A stretch of DNA of 64,000 nucleotides from a virus. Position numbers and translations under genes: made by a program. The notes under the pieces were generated by a model. That model did no database searches. It was not told the DNA's origin and saw only the letters and a list, made by a program, of their open reading frames with translations. Each line of letters opens with the position of its first letter. The first letter of the stretch is position 1. Shown piece after piece: positions 10,601-17,499 of this stretch. The DNA is taken from IMG/VR virus record IMGVR_UViG_3300021371_001301, positions 1 through 64,000 of that record; one strand, 5' to 3'.

Positions 10601-12641
10601 TAGTTGGGTAGCAGCGGCTGGTGACAGTGAACTAATACTCGCTAACGTTGAACAATATATTACAGACAATACAGTTGTACAAATTAATCAAACTGTTGAC
10701 AGTAATGCACTTCCGCTCAGCGAATGGACACTGTTGTCAGAGAATGATCCCACAAGCATTATTCCAGAGCAGTTGCATATTAAAATGCGTGATAGTTTAA
10801 CTGGTTATAATAGACATACTGAAAGATATACATATACAACATGGAATAATTCAGCAGTTTATAATAAAGATGTCGTTGTACTAGAAGGCGGTGCTGGCTT
10901 TTATATTAACTTAGTACAAGGTAATACTAATATCCAACCAAGCACTGATACAGATCAGAGTCATTGGAGTAGATTATATGATTATAGTTTGCCAGAAGGT
11001 ACACCAGAAGCTGATATTGATATTAATCGTCCACATGCATTACCAGATCTAAATTTACATCCGTATAATCGTTATGGTCATTTGGTACGACCAAGACAAA
11101 GTTTAGTAAGAGAATTACCTATTGCAAGACAAAACTTTATTGAGGCAGCAAACAAGTTACTTGCTGATATAAACATTGTTGAAGAAATAAATGAATGGGA
11201 TAGAGTATTAAACTCAACATATGTTGAAGGTATAACAACCTATGACATTAGTGGATATTGGCATTACGTAGATTATGTTAGAAGAACTTATGATACAAAT
11301 GACAATTTATTATACGAATATGATGTAACTTCAACACCGTTATATACTGCTACTAATAAAACTGCATTATATCAAAATCCATTGCCATATAGTAATGGCG
11401 ATACACTAAAGATAACTGACGTAATGCATACTGACGGTATAAACAGACCAGAAATTTACAGTAGAATAGACGGGAAGTGGGTACTAGAGTATAAAGAAAA
11501 AAGCACAATCCAATTAAGTGAAGAACTTTGGAACAATGAAAAGTTTGGTCTAGGGTTTGACCTAAGTGGATTTGATACTGGTGGCTTTGATGCTGCGGTT
11601 GACGGCGCACTAAGTAAGATTATAGACGAGCTTAAAAATAGTATCTTTATTAACAGACACCAAGTTAAGTATAACAAACTATGGTTTAAATTCTTATATC
11701 AAGCTATTGTAGATAATACAGCAGATGACTTTGCGTTTAAAACTACATTTGTTAAACTGAATGTTGAGCATCCTTTATTAACTGCAAAAGAAAAATATGG
11801 TAACTATAGTGTAAATGTTATTGAAGATTTCTTTAACACGATTAAACCTTTCCACACTAAACTACATAGTACAGCAGATCGTAATACATATATTGAATCA
11901 TGGGAAACTGCGGTTACAGAACATGATCGCAAAATGGACATTACAATGAAGTATGGAGATCTTCGTAGCACAAGAATATGGGCAGGAGACACTGTACTCG
12001 AAGGTGGTACATTTACTACAGCACCTGATAATGTTGATGCAATAACATTTACTACAGTTGATGGCGATATTGAGTATATATACGATGCTAACGTATTCCA
12101 ACAGTCAACTAAAGAAGGATGGGGAGCAGAATTTTTACCAATGGACGTTCACGAGAACATCAGCGTACTAGTACAAACTAATGCTAGTGGATCTACAGAA
12201 ACTAGCGATACACGTTCGTTCCGTATGAATATTTGGGAAACATATCGCTTATACGAGAGTTCAGTTATTGTTGATACAACCAAAACATTCTTAGCTCTGG
12301 GTTGTACGGCAACTGATACTACAATTCAACTAAATCAAATTTTTGCAAGTATGCCAGCAGGCGGCGGAGTTGTTTGGATAGGAACTGAAAGAATAGAATA
12401 TGGTGCATACGAAGGCGGCAACTTGAGATATTGTAAAAGAGGAACAAGAGGTACAGCCGCACAGGCACATGCCATAAATGCCGTAGTTAATTACGAACCA
12501 CGTGTTCCAATACTAGATAATTTTGGTCATTATGGTGATAATTTAAGACTAGCCTATAACGATAGTGGTGTAAGCCTTGCTTCGGCAGGTACTTCTACAG
12601 AACATGCTTTCATTAGAAATGCGGGTTCAGGATCGATATAA
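1686..12641 (+). CDS. Giant virion structural protein, 3651 aa
   Basis: This is probably a tail, baseplate or long-fibre component. The N-terminus (KKFLDSTLEQLLSSGSMQAI, then a YNEVDT/PGYTLDLPINYDMFINY block) resembles very large structural proteins of marine T4-like phages. Residues about 1400-1450 carry two GSGYssaP-type repeats like those in the preceding gene. Residues about 2070-2550 hold a low-complexity Thr/Ser/Asn region with LIIDG repeats and three related units ending in IGxGxANSxVG. Several modules with W-N...Y-x-D-V-V...HWSRL spacing (near nt 2870-3000, 7738-7860 and 10840-10980) look like chitin/carbohydrate-binding type folds, which would suit glycan contact. The C-terminus has a VWIGTERIEYGA motif seen in phage tail proteins. 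No frameshift was seen over 10.9 kb. Confidence 0.85.
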   Translation: MSTKYHANPVVAAHSTRPGESLEYVGTRNTTELLPAVFQTTVNKKFLDSTLEQLLSSGSMQAISYYIGNTIGKKVDESFLTDSREADNYQFVPGAVVRDDNRNITSAMSYDDMLDMLKYNEVDTVNTNRIFNEPGYTLDLPINYDMFINYHHYFWLLDFMPICVIEPTASDPISPTNFTGLPYYTTPTLTNGKQLPFQNGMRVRFTGSNFTQSGDVIKNDIYIIDGVGTSITLTKQFEYAASQSNYGKRVWNNSTIYGVQEPSQWDGSDTAFVYPSYDLTTYDVLSRDYVVEQRHSVDQSAWSRRNLWIHEEVVGIICEFNGLTASDYTLDKFRGVRPIIEFRANIEKYNHGSNSLGSVTHIIDNVADPATTIVGALNWNMAFDITTNWTNTGYDYGQNVRVAQNGTIAYYNCIKTHTVAKNPTFGENNIYWARIDVRNLQNNDTILFLDSTNSTYNNRIFRVSASSGVVTALTEIYGASSTTLNVGDCINVLIGYNNVFGESYPNKIYGGSEWHWDGSAWVYSQQKTYRSEGIKFKLYDSNSIALDNTTVYPNNNFLGDTIFNYGTSSSSTEDLALGFAPRYEDYGNEPGLSFDMGLGSVRYAYNVINTQDTPENKSASGSIEIPGYYYYKKLVSNNYYNGWSEIRNSQPVSKHIQYITDNTTPFIVPIGTNDISADNRFLVSKRGVNTEFYSYKTGLSQLTRINGVNPALFIDRNKSYTFKTNFDVFDLSFTKTNGATLTGSGVTVTLLGNNQVSVTADNTFLDAAIKYRLVGTQVTGLIYINSNSISDNITVTKNGVAFTNYTIQNNSVNVNSGFSAGDIFDIVWSTYDNVTQGNNIASDTHILNSQNELLTTVSFGDILSHMKSQMNGIPGLYGNWFGVNNYRNLPEVHEFGGTIRQQPYSTELLAQSLMHNDTNIYSSLKFASSSYANFKKQFLQKCKQLHNTSDTSIPVHIIVDTALEKMNVGKNKNDLFANSNMLKYKDYEEETYVFISTDTPVFSIPKTINTYDDTSNHVQVFIREGDGGTGTVWRSAVKDQDYTISDNKVTITASITFDSNGGAAAKIRWYSLSTNSFVPPSAVKLGLIDSYIPKALVTGIYGHDGSVTPRKGTELYRRNVSGFNIEDAVLYDLETRIYNNLNNTSTVDYKKLMPNASNPNPYTWTDLTNALRSSFNKWKIKENVTSIHDASLYSAGDAFTWNYKDVAPNIGGWRGIYTYYFNTTRPHTHPWEMFGYTQKPTWWDTNYSWTDAAKRTALITALKTGHYNDPALPALYDPVYAYTAYDWDTNTLVTLLGALNDPVTANVVSTPSNPAAEFVFGDWGTIENTWRTSSEYQISLFVGLAKLRPLRVMNDYFRSSTRTTFYFNTVQVAFSDTKWLGNNRNISLTNEEYEDNIVEYVTVKNGGSGYSSAPNLTVYGNFGNGAELQATVEGGAITAVKVTNPGRSYQTRPNIVAASGSATFEAMLSSGNVKYVNGLSNAIVNYAQRNGTKVTTLTSRLNNYSLNPIIKAGGFINNNQEVILESSQNKGRVNIPEENINTILYTSQPKEELFLSAVKVTKVATGYSIAGYDNSKQYFEYNRPRTDQDRIIVNVGNSQVNKYRNYETTKTILDYNTVLTSIQEVYNFILGYGHYLNKQGWVSSWQSTGGDTVIWSETATTNAVFYAIPNSRLIEINETKNGYFSNIANRFDGEYNVVNKNGLQLLNNKLIITRDVMNNETGKTSIEAIDNTEIYGLRLYRVEVEHALIIDKESNFDDLIYNPALGLRHKRVIWRGSRTKKWNGKLFAPGYIVNENSVIPNFDTVAGEIDKYYGPSNTLSNQQQVDAARFNIGYNKPEWNDTLGLDDDTLFNFIKGTQKYRGTKHALNAFMRNTALFGTLSTAKVHEEWAIRVADYGDTRTQNTLEFAMNTELLKTNPQPVRFSATELNDVLSDIVIDVDFNSPLVVTGKPGSNFTTRPAKTYNYTSISQENIYANDFISAGLPLLSEADYRVLNKQDFEVFPEKARADYSFDGEWQDINQWDNKTAYKFKDKVIYAGRVWEMLDPDGTSGLTRPNDVISKTATVNLPVIPSSGETLIIDGNTINLQQTQSTSTYGLIEVTGTQDISSTASVVDNSTLILGSTSSDARTITFDSTTTSTTFNDINIVGDVISPQIEGSATSTLIIDGSTVNFNQTETLSSNITAQTAFEQMFFDAFETSVNTPAIRASVATARVQRIEAFRTAYIAATSQASWDTLLTNYFANSPVGLEFSVLLALDTGTPPAYQTELHALITNDVDLVNNSIGTTYNAVDVIAGTDVVTPANISSAQADLDDSALPEAIRDWLQSNSGTTFTTGTIVSTTSGTVFKTYNLTEIIDRINTASISNVTASSSNNRLVITKTTTTPTSSFTLTISVGTANAEVGFSTVGTTTETSSGTIISNSPNLTLTQVINAINNANITNVSASAGGANNNVLKITSSNPTLYIGSGSANSAIGLGVGVETAPVTTTNISSSTDLSAIIDIINAAAIAGIGASNSNNRLKLTSTNSTMVIGAGTANSTVGLTAETLSATQTEISNVFNAFVGSDGNQVFQQMEYDPNVFSIWVADDKPDVGFGYGVYQTMDFGMYITKACAGINDADDAQITIALADSNTQAHNLTVGDHVLIRGSNTVPSIDGIHQVTSTATNNLTFYINEFIQEEGNVGNVYPIRNVRFADFTTLNNNYNLQVNGVFKFNFSGLRQNNQQTPKLAFVDDDGNGSPAVYRYSGSYTNNTGHTGTEGWVKVRSTQPQSRNDLIDNVKLYDANTRSLISQLEVFDPAKGIIPGFINDEIDFILTSDIASYNYNTIDGYHENPHMWDQAQVGTRWWDIKTSVYVDYEQSNIDYKQANWGRLFDGATIDVYEWTRSTVLPEEWSELVSRNGYIDGLPATGEPFSVIIDGEVVYRWVEDQYYNTKTKRTEVAYYFWVKNKLNSLGQHNYNTYQLAQLLSDPTGFGISWVAAAGDSELILANVEQYITDNTVVQINQTVDSNALPLSEWTLLSENDPTSIIPEQLHIKMRDSLTGYNRHTERYTYTTWNNSAVYNKDVVVLEGGAGFYINLVQGNTNIQPSTDTDQSHWSRLYDYSLPEGTPEADIDINRPHALPDLNLHPYNRYGHLVRPRQSLVRELPIARQNFIEAANKLLADINIVEEINEWDRVLNSTYVEGITTYDISGYWHYVDYVRRTYDTNDNLLYEYDVTSTPLYTATNKTALYQNPLPYSNGDTLKITDVMHTDGINRPEIYSRIDGKWVLEYKEKSTIQLSEELWNNEKFGLGFDLSGFDTGGFDAAVDGALSKIIDELKNSIFINRHQVKYNKLWFKFLYQAIVDNTADDFAFKTTFVKLNVEHPLLTAKEKYGNYSVNVIEDFFNTIKPFHTKLHSTADRNTYIESWETAVTEHDRKMDITMKYGDLRSTRIWAGDTVLEGGTFTTAPDNVDAITFTTVDGDIEYIYDANVFQQSTKEGWGAEFLPMDVHENISVLVQTNASGSTETSDTRSFRMNIWETYRLYESSVIVDTTKTFLALGCTATDTTIQLNQIFASMPAGGGVVWIGTERIEYGAYEGGNLRYCKRGTRGTAAQAHAINAVVNYEPRVPILDNFGHYGDNLRLAYNDSGVSLASAGTSTEHAFIRNAGSGSI

Positions 12642-12644
12642 ATA
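12637..12644 (+). promoter_or_regulatory. T4-type late promoter box TATAAATA
   Basis: This is an exact match to the T4 late promoter -10 consensus TATAAATA. It overlaps the stop codon of the giant structural gene and lies 19 nt before the next ATG (12664). By T4 spacing, transcription would start near 12650, giving a 14-nt leader that contains GGAAAAGA as ribosome binding site. No -35 element is expected for this promoter class. Confidence 0.6.
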
Positions 12645-12663
12645 TTATAAATGGAAAAGAATC

Positions 12664-13263
12664 ATGAGTGTTAACAAAATTGAAAAAACAATGATAGGCG
12701 TAGAAGGTCACATTACAATATGGGATCCTGAAAACGGTGAAGTATTTACTCGCCGCCGCAATGCTGTCAACTTTGAAAATATGAGCGTAGCTCTTGCTAA
12801 CTTATTAGCAAATGAAACTGGTGCAACTGGATCACACCATATTGGTACTATGCGTTTTGGTAATGCTGGTACTACTATTGATGGATTGGGCGCAGTAACA
12901 TATAAAGCAACTAATACTACGTTGTCAACTGGTGTGCTATATAATCAAACATTTAGTAAAGTAGTAGATGAAGCAATTAGTGGATCTGCACTAAACAGTG
13001 TAGAGGCTGTACACACAAGTACAAACTTATACAGTGACGTTGTTGTAACATGTACATTAGATTATGGTGAACCAGTTGGTCAAGACACAACAGATACAGC
13101 AACTAACATGGATGGAACATATGTTTTCGACGAACTGGCATTGTATAGTGCCAATGATGATTTGCTAACGCATGTAATTTTCCACCCAGTACAAAAAAGT
13201 GCTAACAGAAAAATACAAGTAATATACACACTCAGACTACGCACATCGTATAGTGATGTTTAA
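12664..13263 (+). CDS. Virion structural protein, 199 aa
   Basis: The start is the ATG at 12664, preceded by GGAAAAGA; the frame is open further upstream but only inside the preceding gene. The sequence GVEGHITIWDPENGEV, then NAVNFENMSVALANLLANE, a FGNAGT turn and a TYKATNT segment is typical of a small structural protein found beside tail-fibre genes in marine T4-like phages. The protein is largely predicted beta strand and has no signal peptide or membrane segment. It lies between the giant tail protein and a fibre-type protein, behind its own late promoter box. The precise position in the virion is not known to me. Confidence 0.7.
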   Translation: MSVNKIEKTMIGVEGHITIWDPENGEVFTRRRNAVNFENMSVALANLLANETGATGSHHIGTMRFGNAGTTIDGLGAVTYKATNTTLSTGVLYNQTFSKVVDEAISGSALNSVEAVHTSTNLYSDVVVTCTLDYGEPVGQDTTDTATNMDGTYVFDELALYSANDDLLTHVIFHPVQKSANRKIQVIYTLRLRTSYSDV

Positions 13264-13272
13264 GGAAAAGAT

Positions 13273-14190
13273 ATGCCATACACAATAGATTATTCAGAAA
13301 GCGGCAAGACGCCAATAGTAGTAAACGACGGTACTGTTGATACTAGTACTAGTTTAAAACTAATAGGTAAAAATTACAACAGGTTTGGTGAGTATCTTAA
13401 CGAAAACTTACTAAACTTGCTTGAAAACTTCGCAGGAGCATCAGCACCAGATAATCCAACTGAAGGACAACTTTGGTACGATACATCAGAAAGCTATTTA
13501 AAAATATATGAGGCACCTGAATGGTATACAATTGGATCACCAGCCGGAAATACTCGTATGGAAGTAAGAACAAGGCTTGACACCAACGGCATATCGCATT
13601 ATACTATTGAAAACATTGTTGATAGTGTTATTGTTACTATACTTGTAGACGATACAACTGCTTGGACGCCAGCAAGTACAGAATACTTGGAAGATGGTGT
13701 AACTGAATTGAGTACACAGTTTCCAGTTATTCAAGCTGGCGTAAATATGAACACAACAACAAATTTTAAGTTTAGAGGTACTGCAACCAGTGCAGAGTAT
13801 GCTGACCTTGCAGAAAGATATCACGCAGATGAAGTATATGAGCCTGGAACAGTAGTAAAAATTGGTGGAATGAACGAAATAACACAAACATTTAGCAGAT
13901 GCGACACTAACGTTTTTGGCATCATATCTACAGCACCAGGATTTGAAATGAATAGTGCAGCCGGAACTGACGAAACACATCCTTATGTGGCACTAGCAGG
14001 GCGTGTGCCATGTAAAGTAGTTGGAAAAGTTAGAAAAGGTGACAGACTAGTTACTAGCATAGTTGCTGGACATGCTGCGGCAGTAAACATGACCGAGGTG
14101 CTTGATTATCGAAATATTATTGGGAGAGCTCTTGCAGATAAAACCGATGACGGTGAAGGTTTAATCGAAGTAGTAGTAGGAGCAAAGTAA
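13273..14190 (+). CDS. Tail-fibre-like structural protein, 305 aa
   Basis: The start is well set by AAGGA 8 nt before the ATG. Residues 28-68 (LKLIGKNYNRFGEYLNENLL, then APDNPTEGQLWYDTS) form a module repeated in many T4-like marine tail-fibre proteins. Residues about 175-305 (ATSAEYADLAERY, YEPGTVVKIGG, then a VALAGRVPCKV segment) match the C-terminal region commonly found at the end of phage fibres, where it forms a trimeric tip or chaperone-like domain. It probably forms part of a fibre or its baseplate attachment. It is followed after 1 nt by another fibre-like gene. Confidence 0.75.
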   Translation: MPYTIDYSESGKTPIVVNDGTVDTSTSLKLIGKNYNRFGEYLNENLLNLLENFAGASAPDNPTEGQLWYDTSESYLKIYEAPEWYTIGSPAGNTRMEVRTRLDTNGISHYTIENIVDSVIVTILVDDTTAWTPASTEYLEDGVTELSTQFPVIQAGVNMNTTTNFKFRGTATSAEYADLAERYHADEVYEPGTVVKIGGMNEITQTFSRCDTNVFGIISTAPGFEMNSAAGTDETHPYVALAGRVPCKVVGKVRKGDRLVTSIVAGHAAAVNMTEVLDYRNIIGRALADKTDDGEGLIEVVVGAK

Positions 14191-14191
14191 T

Positions 14192-15313
14192 ATGCCAGTA
14201 TCAGCAGGTACATTAGTACTAGCCAGTGAATACAACGCAGTTGCAGAACTAGTCAACAAGATTTTTGGTGACAAGTATGCTGCTGTTCTCGTCACTGATG
14301 CTGATCGAACCAACCACAAGTTTGGTTGGGGTGCAGTCAATATTGAAGACGCACTAACTGACGGTACACTAATTACTGCTGAACGTTTACAAAGTATGGT
14401 TAACCGTACTAACGTTATGGTTGACCATGTTAACATTAATGATACAATATTAGTTTTTAGTGTTCCAGCAAATCGTACAGACATACTAGCAAAAACTTTA
14501 ATACGTGCAGAAGATTTAAATGTTTTAGAAACAAAAGTTAACAATAGTATACTTACAAACAACACCCATCTTACAATTGACCCAACAAATGCAAGTTCGA
14601 ACTTAGTAGCACCAAGTCCTACTTACGGTAGATCAACACCCTGGCAAAACTTTTTGGATGGTCAGCACAAATGGACATTTAACAATTACAACCATGCTCG
14701 TTACTTCTTTAACAGTGGCGGCCAATTACGTTTAAATATGGAAATGACTGGAGGCAGTACTGCTGGTTATTATAATTGGGCAGACATTATTAATGAAATT
14801 GGTGTTTTAAGTTTTACATGGGATAACACTTTCCAAAGTAGTAGTATTACACAAGGCACCAGTGAAGGCAAAGGATTTTATGACTTAACCAATACATATC
14901 AACTATTGTTTACTAGTAGTGGGGTAACGGCGCCCCCTAGTGCATATGGCTACGGATATGGCTACGGATACGGCTATGGATATGCCGCTGCTGGAATGTA
15001 TATACATGATAATGCATTTGAAAGTGCATATCCCTTGGGTGATTTTTCTGCATACGGTTACGGCGGCGGTTACAGTAGCTATTCTCAACGCTATATGAAA
15101 CTTTATGGCAAATGGGCAGATAATGGTGCAGATGTTGACTTTAAAATTACATTAGACGATACAGCATTTGCACAATTCACGGATGGCACTTTAGAAGTAT
15201 CACCAAGTTACCTAATGCCAGAAATAATTACACTCAATGATGCAACCTTTGATGTTAATCCTGATCCTGTGTTTTCTATTATTGAAAACTTTGACGGTGT
15301 TGGTGATACTTAA
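14192..15313 (+). CDS. Fibre/adhesin-like structural protein with YG repeats, 373 aa
   Basis: The ATG follows the previous stop by 1 nt and has GGAG upstream. Residues about 165-185 contain HARYFFNSGGQLRLNMEM, a motif I associate with tail proteins of marine T4-like phages. Residues about 252-265 are a perfect Tyr-Gly alternation (YGYGYGYGYGYGY), encoded by near-exact 12-bp tandem repeats, and a second YGYGGGY follows some 30 residues later. Such glycine-rich loops occur in phage adhesin tips and can change length by slippage, so this may be a receptor-contact loop; that role is inferred. The gene ends the structural block and a strong promoter follows. Confidence 0.7.
   Translation: MPVSAGTLVLASEYNAVAELVNKIFGDKYAAVLVTDADRTNHKFGWGAVNIEDALTDGTLITAERLQSMVNRTNVMVDHVNINDTILVFSVPANRTDILAKTLIRAEDLNVLETKVNNSILTNNTHLTIDPTNASSNLVAPSPTYGRSTPWQNFLDGQHKWTFNNYNHARYFFNSGGQLRLNMEMTGGSTAGYYNWADIINEIGVLSFTWDNTFQSSSITQGTSEGKGFYDLTNTYQLLFTSSGVTAPPSAYGYGYGYGYGYGYAAAGMYIHDNAFESAYPLGDFSAYGYGGGYSSYSQRYMKLYGKWADNGADVDFKITLDDTAFAQFTDGTLEVSPSYLMPEIITLNDATFDVNPDPVFSIIENFDGVGDT
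14945..14980 (+). repeat. 12-bp tandem repeat (TATGGCTACGGA) x3, coding for YG dipeptides
   Basis: Two exact copies of TATGGCTACGGA are followed by one variant copy (TACGGCTATGGA) and a partial fourth. Each copy encodes YGYG, so a change in copy number keeps the reading frame and only alters the loop length of the adhesin-like protein. Confidence 0.8.
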
Positions 15314-15322
15314 AGATTCTGC

Positions 15323-15351
15323 TTGACTTTTACCTGATAAATAATTATAAT
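15323..15351 (+). promoter_or_regulatory. Sigma70-type promoter with an embedded late-like box
   Basis: TTGACT (15323-15328) and a perfect TATAAT (15346-15351) are separated by exactly 17 nt, an almost ideal host sigma70 promoter. Between them sits GATAAATA (15336-15343), one base from the T4 late box. The next gene starts at 15378 behind AGGAGA. This promoter probably opens the long transcription unit of modification genes and may allow both early and late expression. Confidence 0.7.
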
Positions 15352-15377
15352 AGCACATAACTATAGGAGAAACTCAT

Positions 15378-15725
15378 ATGGATGAGAGACTTGAACGTGC
15401 GTTAGAATTTGGAAACTACCGAACAACATTAAGTAACCAAAAGAAAAACGTAATTGCACGTATGAAAACCTTACAAATTGTACACCACCAAGGTGGATCA
15501 TTTGTATCATCGCCCATCAACATTGGATTTATACATGCATTAATTGCTGCGGGCAAAAAATCTAGTATTGTACTAGATAGTAAAGATAATCCAATTGAGA
15601 TTAGTGATTTGTCTGAATTTTTAACTATGCTTATTGAATCTTATACTGAGGGAACAAACGAGTATAAAGTACAAATGGATAAACTTAAAAAGTCAAGAAA
15701 TATCAAAAAAATAATGGACTGGTAA
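15378..15725 (+). CDS. Conserved small phage protein, 115 aa, unknown function
   Basis: The ATG has a good ribosome binding site (AGGAGA). The protein is mixed: a charged N-terminal helix (LERALEFGNYRTTLSNQKKN), a central beta part (IVHHQGGSFVSSPINIGFIHALI), a VLDSKDNPIEISDLSEF segment, and a lysine-rich end. I recall very similar hypothetical proteins (ANYMATLNNQK..., NGTPIEVADLPEF...) in cyanophages and other T4-like phages, so it is a genuine phage gene, but I know no function. It is the first gene after the strong promoter and its stop overlaps the next start by 1 nt (TAATG). Confidence 0.65.
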   Translation: MDERLERALEFGNYRTTLSNQKKNVIARMKTLQIVHHQGGSFVSSPINIGFIHALIAAGKKSSIVLDSKDNPIEISDLSEFLTMLIESYTEGTNEYKVQMDKLKKSRNIKKIMDW

Positions 15726-16630
15726 TGAGCGAAGATGATCGTGGCGTTTGTATGTTCGCATACAACAATGACAAAATAGATTATGTTAAGTTTGCACACA
15801 TAGCCGCAGCATATGTCAAACGTAATATGAAAAATAACAAGACCTGTTTAATAACAGATAATGGAACGTACAGTTATCTTCAAGATAGTATACCAGATGA
15901 TGTTCATAATCGATGTTTTGATACGGTTGTTGTAAGAGATGTAAATCATACAAGCAATCCACGTAGACATTATGACAGTCCATGGACGGAGTTTAACGCA
16001 CAATTTAGTAATAGTAATAAACACGAAATTTTTGAGTTAACACCCTTTGAACAAACTATATTGATTGATACTGATTACTTTATCATGAATGATTTTTATG
16101 ACAACGTTTTTGAAACTGATCATCCAATTGGTATGCACAAGTATGCACATTATATGGAACATCAGCCTCCTTATTTAAATGAACAACAACTTAATGAAGC
16201 AGGTATCCACCACTGGTGGAGTACTGTTGTTTATTTTGATCAAAGTTATGAAAGTAAACTACTATTTGACATGTGGGCGCATGTTAAAGACAATTGGGAT
16301 TACTATCATTTGTTATATCAATTTCCTCCAGGCCTCTTCCGTACAGACTTTTGTGTAAGTATTGCAGCACACATGATGAATGGATTTAATACAAATGAGT
16401 TTGTGCATGATTTTGACAGACAGCCATTAATTAATATGGACCAAAAAGATGATATCATTGAAGTTAAGAGTATGAATGATTATATCATCTTGTCGCATAA
16501 CCGGAAAGAAACGTGGAAAAACATTCTTACCCGACATGTAGACACAAACCTACATTTAATGAACAAACTTGCAATTGCAAGACATGCTGACATCATCTTT
16601 GATAATCTTATGAAAGGATGGCCTGAATGA
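15725..16630 (+). CDS. GT-A-type glycosyltransferase-like protein, 301 aa
   Basis: Residues about 100-125 read FELTPFEQTILIDTDYFIMND: a hydrophobic strand ending in an acidic D-x-D motif, the nucleotide-sugar/metal site of GT-A glycosyltransferases. The following HHWWSTVVYFDQS and a later GLFRTDFCVSIAAH fit the acceptor part of GT8/GT-A-like enzymes. There is no membrane segment, so the enzyme would act in the host cytoplasm. It overlaps both neighbours (TAATG at the start, ATGA at the end), and the next gene is a second GT-A-like protein. Donor and acceptor are unknown. An alternative is a non-glycosyl nucleotidyl-sugar binding protein, which is less likely. Confidence 0.6.
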   Translation: MSEDDRGVCMFAYNNDKIDYVKFAHIAAAYVKRNMKNNKTCLITDNGTYSYLQDSIPDDVHNRCFDTVVVRDVNHTSNPRRHYDSPWTEFNAQFSNSNKHEIFELTPFEQTILIDTDYFIMNDFYDNVFETDHPIGMHKYAHYMEHQPPYLNEQQLNEAGIHHWWSTVVYFDQSYESKLLFDMWAHVKDNWDYYHLLYQFPPGLFRTDFCVSIAAHMMNGFNTNEFVHDFDRQPLINMDQKDDIIEVKSMNDYIILSHNRKETWKNILTRHVDTNLHLMNKLAIARHADIIFDNLMKGWPE

Positions 16631-17499
16631 GTAGAGGATTTGTATTACTTGGTATTAACACTGAAGAAGATCGCATCAGATTTGCATATACAACAGCACT
16701 TAGTATTAAGGCAAGCGACCCAAATGCAAGTATATGTTTAGTTGTAGATACTGATCAAGAGCTATCTAAGATATATGAGACAGCTTTTGACTTTGTAACA
16801 GAATTACCATTTGGTAATGTTGCGCATAAAGACGGATTTCATGGTGCAAATATTTGGCAATTGGTACACGCAAGCCCGTATGACGAAACCATATACCTAG
16901 ATTATGATACTATTTTTGTTAATGTAGATGTTGATTTATTGTGGGAGCAATTCGAGCATTATGATATTGCAATACCAGCTAACGCAAAATCATTCCGTAA
17001 TGTTAATATTGACAAAAGAAGGCTATTTGAGTTTGAACTAAAATACGACTTCCCTACAAACCATAATAGCTTTATCTACTTTAAAAAAGACACAGAACTT
17101 GCACAACAATGGTTTAAAATGGCAGATCCAATCTTTCAAAATTGGAGAGATGTCTACAACTATACTATGGATGACATGAAGCCATTAAGTTTTGACAAAA
17201 ACGTTATTTGTAATATCATTACATACTTACTTGATTGTCAAAATGAAATTCGAGTTGATCTTAATAACTTTTATGACTTTGATACTCAGAGTCAACACCT
17301 ATGGAACAAGGATGTTCCAGAACATTGGACTGATTTACTTAACTATTGGTTCCCAGAAAACCGACAACTTATAATTGAGAACAGTATTATTGGATCAGGA
17401 ATAATCCACTACCGTGACTTTAAGTTTATAACAGATGAAATAAATGACAGATATAGAACCAAAATTGATATCGATCGTCGGAGAGAAGCCACTTCCTAA
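16627..17499 (+). CDS. GT-A-type glycosyltransferase-like protein, 290 aa
   Basis: The fold opens with GFVLLGINTEEDRIRFAYTTALSIKASDP and a CLVVDTDQE strand. At residues about 92-103 it shows ETIYLDYDTIFVN, a clear D-x-D motif after a beta strand. A PTNHNSFIYFKK segment around residue 140 lies where GT8-like enzymes bind the acceptor. It is only distantly similar to the preceding gene but shares the same architecture, so the two may act in sequence on one glycan. The start overlaps the upstream stop (ATGA). The 3' end overlaps the next gene by 56 nt. Confidence 0.65.
   Translation: MSRGFVLLGINTEEDRIRFAYTTALSIKASDPNASICLVVDTDQELSKIYETAFDFVTELPFGNVAHKDGFHGANIWQLVHASPYDETIYLDYDTIFVNVDVDLLWEQFEHYDIAIPANAKSFRNVNIDKRRLFEFELKYDFPTNHNSFIYFKKDTELAQQWFKMADPIFQNWRDVYNYTMDDMKPLSFDKNVICNIITYLLDCQNEIRVDLNNFYDFDTQSQHLWNKDVPEHWTDLLNYWFPENRQLIIENSIIGSGIIHYRDFKFITDEINDRYRTKIDIDRRREATS

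Noticed and set aside
13537-13980. 147-codon minus-strand frame rich in Cys and Tyr
   Set aside because: It lies wholly inside a well-supported fibre gene and has a composition typical of antisense frames.
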